Source: Gordionus sp. m RMFG-2023 (lineage: Eukaryota > Nematomorpha > Gordioida > Chordodea > Parachordodidae). Taken from it: 64,000 nucleotides of DNA. Under the pieces are notes generated by a model, which was not told where the DNA came from, did not search any database, and was given only the letters and a program-made list of their open reading frames with translations. Positions within the stretch are counted from its first letter, which is position 1. Each line of letters starts with the position of its first letter. A program made the translations under genes and the position numbers. Location of the stretch: positions 41,517,366 through 41,581,365 of the forward strand of contig NC_088777.1 in NCBI RefSeq assembly GCF_954871325.1. Reading direction: 5' to 3'. Shown one piece after another: positions 1 to 10,344 of the stretch.

Positions 1-272
1 AAATTTTTTCCAAATATTATGAGCTTGGACCTGGCTTGAAATTTTTTAGTTAGTCTTATGTAATCAGTAATATATTTACAAATAATTTTCACTCTTAGTC
101 CTATTGGGTTGGACTCAATGACATTGGTTGGACTTGACCTAAATGGGGAGGTGGGGGGGGGTTAAAAATAATATAAATTGGATATGATTTTTAAATAAAA
201 GGTAACATCTTTCTTAAAAAAACGAATAAAATTCTCATTCTCCGTCATTTTTGTCGGGCTATCTACTAGTAA
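1..272 (-). repeat. Fragment of a dispersed repeat, second copy at 15433-15660
   Basis: The stretch around 227-272, with CCGTCATTTTTGTCGGGCT, is a near reverse complement of 15440-15490. The first 120 bases contain GAGCTTGGACCTGGCTTGAA, which resembles units near 15505-15530 and 15605-15640 read in reverse. The repeat seems built of loosely repeated units of about 60 bp. No coding potential is visible. It abuts a truncated transposon copy at about 273. Confidence 0.45.
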
Positions 273-1062
273 TTATTAATAATAGCTCCATATAATTACT
301 AAATAATATAATATATCAAATATATTTTTTTATAAAGTGAGTAATTTTAATTTATTTATCTTAATAAAATTAAAATATATTTATAAAACTATTGATAAAA
401 TTAAATCAAAAAATTAAAGAACAATACAAACAGTGGAATATTATATGTCTTAGATTTACAGTATATCTAATTTTATCAATTATCATATGACAATCAAGTA
501 TTTATTACCAATATGCGAATTATATGTTTTACAGAAACTATAAAATATTGATAAGGACATCAGAATATATCTTTTAAAGACATTGTGAAATAAATAATAT
601 GAAGATTAATTTTTTATCTCACTTTTTATTTAAAATAAATAGATGGCGTTAAATAATTGAATACAAATTGTTGCGATATTTATTATCAAGAGCATTGACT
701 AGTAAAATTTGTTAAAATATTAACTGTAATATATTCTCTAACTGTCAAATATGTCTGTAAAAATGGAATTTTACCTAGTATTTTATAACTAATTCTATAC
801 AATAGAGGAATATTAACTATATGTCTACTTACTTTTAATAAATAAATTTCTTATACTTGTTTGGAATAAATTACTACCATGCTTTTATATTAATGTATAT
901 ACAAGTAATTTATTTTTATATAACTAATAAAAATATATTTCATATTTGTTCCAGTCTTATTTTTTTAATTAAAATTAACCTCCCAAATGGGGTCTGGGAG
1001 CGAAGCCCCCATATATTTTTTTAATTTTCCTTCCCCCTAGGAAAACCCTGGCTACGCCTATG
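273..1062 (-). mobile_element. Truncated copy of hAT-like non-autonomous family A
   Basis: The segment ends in the family A tip CCTGGCTACGCCTATG (1047-1062). Read in reverse it follows the interior of the complete copy at 19250-20449, including the region around GCCTGGAACAAATATGAAAT and the stretch around AACGCCATCTA. The other end is missing: homology stops near 273 and a different repeat begins. No open frame is visible, so it depended on a transposase supplied elsewhere. Confidence 0.75.
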
Positions 1063-2030
1063 GCATAAGATTTATATAAAGTGGTTATTTACTGCTTGTT
1101 CCATTCATTCATTATATTATAAAATTTTAACATCTTTTTAAAACTACCCAAAAGAATTGATAAAGAAAACAAATATATCATCGAGTTGTTGTTAATTAAA
1201 AAAAATTAGGCTATAATTTTCGAAATCATCATACTCAAAGAGAAGGTGCTAAAACATTTAAAATTTATAAAGGAATTGTACCCAATATTTATAAATCCAT
1301 TTTTAAATAATTTTATATATAAATCATTGTATTTTCTCATCATTTTGTTGAATTAATAAAAATTTGATTTTGCTAAACTAAGAATAAACCAGATGTAAAA
1401 TGTTTTTTTCAAATAAAATAAGTAAAAAGTCTTGATAAATTGGGCATTTTCGTAAGTTTGGCAAAAATTTTGATCTCAACGGTGCCGAAATTGAACAAGT
1501 TTTCACGTATATGTCCTTTTTTCTTGTTCAATATTTTTTATTCATTTTTTAGTTATTTTTTCCATTCCACATACATTTTTATATTATTTTATTCTTCATT
1601 TTTATTAGATATATAATTAATTCACAAAAAATATTTCACCAGTAAATGTATAGACAACATAGCGTCTTATACATAATCAACCTAACCTTGCCCAAAAAAA
1701 TTGGGTTTGCTTTGCTTGCAGCTGTTAGTGATTGATATGATATGTCATTGTCTTGTGGTACCCCGTGACTATTCAATTTCAACTCTTTATGAAGAACTCT
1801 TTCTATTTATTTGTTAGATAATGAAACATATTAAGAATATTATCCATTATATACTGACAACTAAGCTTATAAAAAATAATGGCCTTTGTTCTAAATCGAT
1901 GTGCACTTTATTCAATTTAGCCTGGATATTAAGGATGCATGGTCCAGTTATTCTAATTTTCACAGCTTTATTTTTAAGCTTCACTGTTGAAATAGAAATT
2001 ACATCTAATGACAATATCTTATAAAAATAA
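1063..2030. other. A+T-rich DNA without a recognised gene
   Basis: No family resemblance or splice-supported frame was found. A short + strand frame at 1936-2024 starts MHGPVILIFTALFLSF, which looks like a signal peptide. It stops after 29 codons, and its only GT donor is in the wrong phase for the cysteine-rich gene at 10.2 kb. Confidence 0.4.
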
Positions 2031-2332
2031 TGTAAGGCACATGTATATAGAATGTATGTATTAATGATTATTTATTTTGAATCACATAAAACACATCTTA
2101 TTTTATTATAATACTCCATTTTTTTATTAGAATAAATATAATAGTCTTACTCTTATTTTATTACTTACATAGTATTTATCAATGTAAGGCACATGTATAT
2201 AGAATGTATGTATTGAATGATTATTTATTTTGAATCACAGAAAACACATCTTATTTTAATAATACTCCATTTTTTTATTAGAATAAATATAATAGTCTTA
2301 CTCTTATTTTATTACTTACATAGTATTTATCA
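2031..2332. repeat. Two-copy tandem duplication, period 152 bp
   Basis: TGTAAGGCACATGTATATAG opens both copies (2031 and 2183). The two run in parallel to about 2332 with only a few substitutions and small indels, so the duplication is recent relative to the surrounding decay. No coding content is visible. Confidence 0.9.
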
Positions 2333-3164
2333 AAGGAATACATTATTGTGCATAATTGAATTTTTATTGGTAGGATGGGAATAATTATTATGTAGTTTTT
2401 ATTTAACAACTAATCTCAAATAATGAAAATAATATTTAATTAATTTAATAATATGTAAATATAACTAATTTACCACTACCAATATAATTTTTAGAATTAA
2501 ATATATGAGAAAGTAGGTAGTCAAGCAAGATAAAATTAAAGTATTTTGTCACAGACTGCTATAAAATACTTTCAAAAATATTTAAATTTAATATAATCAA
2601 ATTTCAAAGTACATAAATTTAGTTATGTATCTTAAGAAGTCAAATTATTGTTAATATATCTAAATTTATGTTTAAAAATTCAATAATATATTGAAGATTT
2701 GTTTATATCAAAATTTTTATAAAATAATATGTCTATAAATTGTAAATAATTCCTATAAGATTTAGGAGAATTTAGTATATTTAAATTGATATAAAATTTA
2801 TTTTTATCAGATATATCAATATCACTTTTTTTACTGATGCCATTCAAATATTTTTTATGAAAGATAATCCAAAAAAATCTAAAGTTTAAATTTACATTCT
2901 CACTCTTTATTTCCACAAAATATTTTTGATTATCATAAAATGTCATATTAACAAAATTTGTAGTCAATCTTTATTGTATATTTATTAATCATAATAAAAC
3001 TGATTCCACAACAGAATTATAAAAGTAAGAAGAAATAAGATAAAAAATTAACAACACTTCTTTTTTCAGTATAGAAATTTATAGTCAATTTTTTCTTGTC
3101 AATTTATGACTTATATGAGCCAATTTAAAAAAAAATTTATCAGGTTAAATTATTATCTTTGGGT
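2333..3164. other. A+T-rich DNA without a recognised gene
   Basis: The only long frame is 95 codons on the - strand (2680-2967). It is rich in N, K, I, F and Y, as expected of random A+T-rich sequence, and has no recognisable motif. Confidence 0.4.
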
Positions 3165-3845
3165 AATGGATCCTAACTTATTAGGTAATTCCATGACAAA
3201 TTGGCCAGCAATTCGGCCAACCATCTCAAAAATGAATGAAACTTGGCATCTTAGTTATTTATGTTGTAAATGTTAATAAAATCAAATTTTAGAGTGCTAG
3301 CTCAACCAGATCCAAAGATATAAGCCTTAAAAGTCGAAAATCACGAAGTGCGTGATTTCATTAAATCTTGTTATTTTAAAAAATACTTAAGATAGAGTTA
3401 TAAATTATATATCATTTTATAGCCCATAAAATTTTACGTTGGAAAATATAAAAAAAATTAAAAAATTTTGAGTGTTTTCTTATTTCCGGTAAAAATAAAA
3501 AATAACATTGTTAGGAAGGGATTTTTTTTGGGTGTTAATATTCACTAAAAATGTTTACTACCTTTATATTAAACGATTTAATAAAAAATCTCGATAGCCA
3601 TTTTTGTTTTTTTAATTTTATTTGAATTTTTATTATCTTTATAAATAAAAAAAATGTAATATAGATGGCATATTAATTTTTTTTTATAATATATAATTTT
3701 TAATAAAAATATGAATAGTATTGTGATTAAAATTAAAAAATCAATTGAGCGTCCTGGGGCGATATGTAAGCTGGCAGCCCATACAGATATGATTTTATTA
3801 AGACGCTATATTGTAAAATAAACATATTTTTAAATTTTATATTCA
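3165..3845 (+). repeat. Left long terminal inverted repeat
   Basis: Pairs with 6338-7045 in inverted orientation. The inner boundary is sharp: both arms run through the segment after AAGACGCTATATTGT and diverge just beyond AAATTTTATA. The outer boundary is gradual, with several mismatches and a small indel near 3200-3220. Confidence 0.75.
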
Positions 3846-3980
3846 AACGCTTATTAATAGAAATTTCTAAGGCCATAATTTAGAGATATATCCTTTCATT
3901 GTTGTGGATCTACTATCGTTATAATCTGAAAATAACGATTTTATCAGCTCATTTTATTTTTTTATTCCTATCATCGCTAC

Positions 3981-5391
3981 TAGTGCTGTATCGAACGGGT
4001 TCACGTTTAAGTTCATGTTCATAAAACCGTTCAAGATTTTATAAATTTTTTTAAAATTTAATTTAATATAAATAAACTTATATTTTTTAATACAATATAT
4101 TTTAGCCATGTTAAAAAATAATATAGTTTTATTTTGATATTATAATTATAAATAAAATATAATAATATAGCGAATAAAAAGATATTTTTATTTATAAAAA
4201 ATTTTTCTTATTAAAGTTTAATTACAATTGTTTTCAAAATATTTATCTGATAGACAGGAACACTTGGCAGTTAATACGGCATTACCTAAAAACACGCTCT
4301 ACAGGGGCAGATGAGGGGATTGCGATATTATGCTTAATAAACAGCTCTTTTAACGTGGAGAATTAATTAAAAACATTGTTTTGTTTTTTGCAAAAAATTG
4401 AGATAAGTTATCCTGTAATCCATTCTCTACTCTCGACAAAAAAAAGGATATTTCGAAATTAACAGTTCTCTAGGGTTTTCAAAGCATTTTTTCAATAACG
4501 CTATAAGTTATTTTTAATAGGTTCATTCTGTGGAAGTTTTATCGATGGCCATTGAAGTTTGAATGCTGGATGTATAATTGCAGAAAGAACATATTGATCC
4601 TTATACACATGTTCAAATCTTTAAAAAAATAAAATATATGTAATAATTGAGAGTGATAGGTTTAATACCTTTTATTAATCCCATTTAATATGGCGTCTAT
4701 CAATGGTTGACCATATTTGAGGCCACTAAGTTTTTTAATTTAAAATAAATATCGCTATTGTTGGGGTCAAATATCCCAAATGCATTATTTCTTCAAATTT
4801 AATGATTTAACTTAGTTATATCATATAAAATCAAATAATTAATATTAAAATCAAATGTCGTTTTAAATTGGAACCTGAAGATTTTGACAATACAATACTT
4901 TTTGGCCACATTTTACACTTGGTAAGCATTGGATTAGTTACTTCAATATAAGATGTTAATGTAAAACATTTATCATATTTGCCATAGTAATGATAATTCA
5001 TCTGATTTTGGATTTTCAGAATCAGATGATGAGGATTAAATAATAATATCCATGCTTGCTAATCTATTAAATTAAAATATAAACAATAATATTCAAATTA
5101 ATAAACTATGTGTTAAAAAAATTAAAATGTGAAAAGGAAATACACAGCCGATTAAAAAATATAAATAATACATTTTTTTAAAAAATTCGGAAATATTAAA
5201 TTTTTCAAATAAATAAAAATATTTTTAAATTGAACGAACGCTAAATTCGAACGCGTTCGTCATAAAAAAAGGAACGCGTTCACTTTCAAAGTTCGTCAAA
5301 AATAAAAGAAACGCCGTTCATCATTTTTTTTCAAAAAAATGAACTTCGTTCACGAACGCGATCATTTTGAACGCGTTCGTTTACAACACTA
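3981..5391 (-). mobile_element. hAT-like element family D, nested copy (TIR TAGTG...AACGCGTTCG)
   Basis: Bounded by TAGTGCTGTATCGAACG and the inverted CGTTCGTTTACAACACTA, and flanked by an exact 8-bp target duplication ATCGCTAC (3973-3980 and 5392-5399). On the - strand near 4205-4340 lies a damaged hAT dimerisation (hATC) segment homologous to the one at 33240-33360 in the second copy of the family. Subterminal regions are dense in GAACGCGTTC palindromes. It sits inside the long-TIR transposon, so it is younger than its host. Confidence 0.85.
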
Positions 5392-5578
5392 ATCGCTACC
5401 AATCAATCATCATATATTTCAAAACTTAAACATTTTTTTACAATAAAATGAATTTATGATAATTTGTGTATCAGAGTCACTTCAACATAATGTTATTGCA
5501 TTACATTTATACCAGATTAAAATGATAAAATTTTTGATCAATCAATTCAGCAAAAAGCCAAAGAAAATATATTAATGC

Positions 5579-6290
5579 TCTGACGGATCAGCTGCGCAAT
5601 ATAAAAACAGAAAATTTTTTATAAATCTGTGTTATCATGAATCAGATTTTGGTGTAGCAGCTGAATGGCATTTTTCAGATACATCTCATGGAAAAAATTC
5701 ATGTGACGGCCTTGGCGGAACATTAAAAAGATTAGCAGCATGTTCAAGCTTTCAAGCCTTCAGCGGATCAGTTCAGGGCACATTTTACACCAGTTAATTT
5801 GTATCAATTTGCAAAACAAAACATGCCATCAGTAAATTTTACTTATATAACCAACGAACAATATAATTTACAAGAGATTAAACTACAAGACAGATTCATT
5901 TTAGCTCGTCCCATGAAATACATGTTGTATTTCCTTTGAGTTTAAGTAAACTTAAATCAAAAATATATTCAAATGCAGAGGACTTCCAAATTAGCAATAT
6001 CTCAAATGCCGATAATTTGTCTTTTGCAATTTGTCTTTTGCCGATATAAAAGGATTCGTAACATGTGTTTATGACGATTTTTGGTGGTTAGCCACAGTAC
6101 TAAAAAAGAATGATTACTAAGGAGATATATATTTCCTTTTTACATCCCCATGGACCATCACCATCCTTCTTTTACCCCACAATTGCGGAAAAGATATGGT
6201 TACCCATTAATAAAATAATAGCAATAGTAGATCCTATTACAGTGACAGGACGTGCCTACAAATTATCGTCTCAAGAAATCTATTAATAAG
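5579..6290 (+). pseudogene. Degenerate transposase of the long-TIR element
   Basis: From 5579 the + strand reads S-D-G-S-A-A-Q-Y-K-N, then F-I-N-L-C-Y-H-E-S-D-F-G-V, A-E-W-H-F, H-G-K-N-S-C-D-G-L-G-G and L-K-R-L-A-A. Further on are L-Y-Q-F-A-K, then K-G-F-V-T-C-V-Y-D-D-F-W-W-L-A near 6045-6100 and a terminal V-D-P-I-T-V-T-G-R-A-Y-K-L-S at about 6230-6275. The order matches uncharacterised animal proteins that I regard as transposon-encoded. Several stops and frame changes interrupt it, and the N-terminal part, which would lie 5' of 5579, is not visible. The Asp residues and the HGK-x-CDG motif might be catalytic, but that is inference. Confidence 0.6.
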
Positions 6291-6337
6291 CACAAAATGG
6301 GATAAGATTAAAACAAGAGGTATTTCTTTTTATATTG

Positions 6338-7045
6338 TTTGTGTATAAAATTTTAAAATATGTTTATTTTACAATATAGCGTCTTAATAAAATCATATCT
6401 GTATGGGCTGCCTGCTTACATATCGCCCCAGGACATCCTTCTTGGTTATAATCAATTGATTTTTTAATTTTAATCACAATACTATTCATATTTTTATTAA
6501 AAATTATATATTATAAAAAAAAATTAATATAACGCCATCTATATTACATTTTTTTATTTATAAAGATAATAAAAATTCAAATAAAATTTAAAAAACAAAA
6601 ATGGCTATCGAGATTTTTTATTAAATCGTTTAATATAAAGTTAATAAACATTTTTAGTGAATATTAACACCCAAAAAAATCCCTTCCTAACAATGTTAAT
6701 TTTTTATTTTTTACCGGAAATAAGAAAACACTCAAAATTTTTTAATTTTTTTTTATATTTTCCAACGTAAAATTTTAAGGGCTATAAAATGATATATAAT
6801 CTATAACTCTCTCTTAAGTGTTTTTAAAAATAACAAGATTTAATGAAATCACGCACTTCGCGATTTTCGACTTTTAAGGCTTATATCTTTGGATCTGGTT
6901 GAGCTAGTACTCTAAAATTTGATTTTATTAACATTTACAACATAAATAACTAACATGCCAATTTTCATTTATTTTTGAGATGTTCGCCGAAAATCTCGTT
7001 TTTTTGGTCGATTTGACGTGGAATCATAAAAGTAGGATAGTTGTT
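6338..7045 (-). repeat. Right long terminal inverted repeat
   Basis: Inverted partner of 3165-3845. The arms are not identical: scattered substitutions and small indels, with the outermost ~60 bp least conserved, indicate an old insertion. Confidence 0.75.
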
Positions 7046-8086
7046 AAAGTATCATGATTTTGAGTTTAATCATAATAAATTATTTGGACCTCCATTTTAA
7101 AAATTAATGAATGAGGTGCTTTCGGTAGTGAATGTTGATATTTTTTAAAAATTTATTTAACTTTTACTTCAGAATAACATAAAAAAATCTATCTTTATCA
7201 TAACATATAGTATTAACCAGAATTTATTATAAATTTACTGATTTAACTTTTTATATTTTTAGTATCAAGCAATTGAGGTGGGTTTACAGTTGGATAGAAC
7301 AGAAATGAAATTTAAAAGCCAGCTTTTATTTACCTAAGTCAGAAATAGCCCACTTTTACCTCTTTCAAAATTAAAATAATAAAACGAAGCCAATTAGAAT
7401 ACTTAATTTAATCATAACTATGGTAATGATTCATAATTTTCTAAAAACATATTTCAAATTTTGTTACACTGGTCATCTTCAATTCCCAAAATTAGGCCTT
7501 TGGAAAAAAAACTGCGGAAATATAAAAACTTAAATAAAAAAAATATGTGGAAATCTTTATTAAACACTATTTAAATGATAAATGTATTATATATTAATAT
7601 AGATTCATTTATTCAGTTATCAATTTATTCATTCATTCATTTTTAAAATATATTATATCATGCATAATATTTATAGACAATAAGTATATCTGTAAACAAA
7701 TTTTCATCAGTATTTAATGTTCTAAAAGAAAAAGGGACTAAATAGGTTTTTTTTCCTTAAGATTTTTTCCCTCCTTCTTTTTACCTTAAGATTTTTTTTC
7801 GTCAAGTTTTTTCTCTGCAGTTTTTTCAGTCAAATTATTTTTTTCGATTGCCGCATCTTATATACATAAAATTTAAACTTAATATTAAAAAAAAGACTTT
7901 CAATTTAAAAAAATTACCTAATAAAACATTCAACTTATTTTTTTCACAGATTGTGGCATTAATTCTGTCTTTCCATATTGTAGTATACAAATTTGATAAT
8001 TCAATTTTATGACTCCTTGCTCATATAAATCATTTTATACGTTTTGGTAAATTTAATCTTAATCTTTATTGTAAATTAGATATTTA
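7046..8086. other. Non-coding, pyrimidine-rich tract
   Basis: No gene or delimited transposon was seen. At 7749-7850 the + strand is an almost pure pyrimidine run with repeated CCTTAAGATTTTTT-like words. It could be a microsatellite-like remnant. Confidence 0.35.
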
Positions 8087-8409
8087 CAGGGTTTAACTAA
8101 AGTCTTCAAATGAACATTTAAAAAATTTTTTAGACCAAAATTTTGAGCAAAATTTTGACCACCCTCAAAGAAGATTTTTGAGCAAAATGAAAAATGTTCT
8201 TTATAAAAAAATCTTCTTTAAACATGCTCAGAATTTTTTTTACAAAAATATTAAAAAAAACAAAAAAACAAAGGGAAAATCAAAGAAGATTTTTAATAAA
8301 CGTTTTCCATTTCAAAATTTTTTTTACAAAAAAAACCTTCACTTTTTTTGATCTTCAAAAGAACAAAGATTTTTGAAGATTCTTGAATTTTAAGCAAATG
8401 TTAAACCCT
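8087..8409. mobile_element. Candidate short inverted-repeat element
   Basis: CAGGGTTTAAC at 8087 is answered by GTTAAACCCT at 8400-8409, and the interior is rich in AAGAAGATTTTTGA-type words on both strands. No target duplication could be confirmed. The short frame inside looks like a by-product of these simple repeats. Confidence 0.3.
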
Positions 8410-8969
8410 ATTTTACTTCAGTAAAAAGAAGTAGTCTCCTTATAATTGCAAAAAATGAATAGTTTAATATTTGAAAAGTTCATATTAATTTGATAATTTT
8501 TACTCAGTATGATTAAATACTACATTACTAAACTGCATTGATAAAAAATAATTAATAAAAATTTTATTATATAGTCCTTTGTTTTAAATAATTTTCGTAA
8601 ACATTTTTTAAGTGTATTGTAATAAATAAAAAATTAGAGATTAAATATCTTAATATATAAATCTACTTTATATTATTTGGAAAAATATATTTACTAGCTT
8701 ATTACAACTCAAATTTTATTTTCTATTTTGATTAATAAGTATATCCTTTAAAGAGGGCGTTAAATACATGAATATGATAATATATTAGGAAAACTGAATG
8801 ATTATTGGTTAGTTCTTTTTTAAATTTGGGTGTAGCCGATAATCTGGTAAACCTAAATATTAAAAAAATGTTGGTTTCTTCTATATTTAATTTATGAGTA
8901 AGTTTAGAATAGAAAAATAATCGCAAACTGGTAAGGAATATATTGCTAGCGTTAATGATCAAAATCACT
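8410..8969. other. A+T-rich DNA without a recognised gene
   Basis: Only short frames of random-looking composition on both strands. Confidence 0.35.
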
Positions 8970-9560
8970 TTATTTTTGTTTTCAATGCTTATTTTACGTG
9001 TAAAACATTATCCTAAAAAATATTTTTAAAATAATGTGATATGACATGACCTATTGCCGACTCGAAACCGGCCAATGACTAAATACAGAATTGTTTATAT
9101 AACCATTGATAAATGTTCATTTTTGTTATATGTCGCTATATTTACCTGTAATTATCCCAAAAAATATTTTAATTTGACCGATAACCGAAAGACTAAATAC
9201 TGCAATGCTGGCATTATTCATGAAAAAATCTACATTCTTAGCATATATCTACATGTTAAGCATTATTTCAAAAAATATTTTAAAGTGAGACAGATTGCCG
9301 AATTCAAAACCGATTAGTAAATATTCGAATCCAAATTTGCTAGTAATATCAATTGAAAAATGTGTATTTTTATTTTATTATCTCTATAATCACGTGTAAT
9401 ACATCCCCAAAAATATTGTAATTTGACGAATAAACAACCCATAACCGACTCATATACTAATGGGCGTCATCCATGGAAATTTCTTCATTTTTGTTTTTAC
9501 GCGTATATCTAAGTGATATTATTCCAAAAAATATTGTGATTTGACCGATTGCCGAACTCA
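8970..9560. repeat. Diverged tandem array, period about 128 bp, ~4.5 copies
   Basis: The anchor CCAAAAAATATT recurs at about 9012, 9148, 9270, 9401 and 9526 (spacing 122-136). Each is followed by a variant of TTTGACCGATTGCCGAACTC and, about 60 bases later, by CATTTTTGTT(A)TAT and a CGTGTAA(T)AC word. Units differ by roughly a fifth or more, so this is an old satellite-like array. Frames running through it are artefacts of the period. Confidence 0.75.
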
Positions 9561-10207
9561 ATGATGATGGTATTTTTGGAAGAAAAAAGGAAAACTACTT
9601 AATGTCATACTTTTAACCTCCTTAAGTAAAATAATTTGATTATATTATTTTAAATCTTATAAGACAAAATTATCCCATTAAAAATGAATATTGAGTATTC
9701 TTTTCTCACACACAACTTTCTTTTTATTCAGTAAGTTTCTTGATATTTCTATTAACAATTTATTTTCATTTTTATAAGTACGGTGAAAATAGCGTTAATA
9801 ATTTATTCTTTCTATTATGTTCATATTTAATGGGGATAAATTTGAAAAAATGTTGGTTTACATATTATGTGTTCTCGAAAAATAAACGGGAAATCTTTGT
9901 AAATAAAACTTATTGGTTGATAAAATATTAAAGTATTGAAAATGACAGGAGGTTTAAAAAAAATAAAAGATATTTATATTTTTTCGATTGTTGTCATTCA
10001 AAATATAGTCACGTTGATTAAGGAAAATAATTATTTGAAAAATTGACATTTTTTTGGTATATAGGTAAAAAAATTGTTCTCATCAAATATATAATGATGC
10101 TGAATAATCGAATATGCTTAAAATTAATATATTTAATGCTATTGAAGTATATGCCATTATTTATAATATTGCATTTAATAAACCCTTTATTGTAATAAGT
10201 CCTTTAG
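9561..10207. other. Upstream DNA of the cysteine-rich gene, missing first exon not located
   Basis: The gene beginning at 10208 needs an upstream exon ending in codon phase 1 and coding for a signal peptide. Several hydrophobic short frames exist here (for example near 9740-9830), but none combines an ATG, a hydrophobic core and a donor in the right phase. Confidence 0.35.
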
Positions 10208-10344
10208 GGGTTAGTCTCCAATCTCAATGCCAGTGTTTATATTCTCAGCCAGTCTTTGGTAACATGTGTGGATTATTAAATTTGGAAGAATGTGAGAACG
10301 GAGTGGCTTTAAATTGTTCAAATTGCTGTCATGTATGTGCTAAA
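10208..10344 (+). CDS. IGFBP-like gene, exon with first cysteine half-module
   Basis: The acceptor is TTTAG before 10208, the donor AAA|GTAATG after 10344. The first two bases complete a codon from an unseen exon. Nine cysteines lie in about 45 codons, including N-C-C-H-V-C-A, the CC-x2-C signature of the IGFBP module. Confidence 0.7.

Larger units (their letters stand above)
3165..7045 (+). mobile_element. DNA transposon with ~680-bp terminal inverted repeats, nested hAT inside
   Basis: The two ends (about 3165-3845 and 6338-7045) are long imperfect inverted repeats. Shared landmarks include TAAGACGCTATATTGTAAAA, read directly at 3799 and inverted near 6380. Between them lies a degenerate + strand coding region with S-D-G-x-A-A-Q-Y-K-N and H-G-K-N-x-C-D-G motifs. 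A separate hAT-like element (3981-5391) has inserted between the left repeat and the coding part. The outer tips are blurred and no target duplication could be fixed. The motif set recurs in unnamed animal proteins I take to be transposases. I do not recognise the superfamily with confidence. Confidence 0.75.

Noticed and set aside
1936-2024. Short frame with a signal-peptide-like start, considered as first exon of the cysteine-rich gene
   Set aside because: It stops after 29 codons, its only GT is in the wrong phase, and 8 kb with a transposon lies between.
2680-2967. 95-codon - strand frame
   Set aside because: Composition is that of random A+T-rich DNA, with no motif, no homology I recognise and no ATG at its start.
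3165-7045. Polinton/Maverick or other large virus-like element suggested by long terminal inverted repeats
   Set aside because: Far too short, with no polymerase, integrase or capsid-type coding sequence.
8194-8376. 60-codon + strand frame
   Set aside because: Made of simple AAGAAGATTTTT-type repeats within a candidate MITE.
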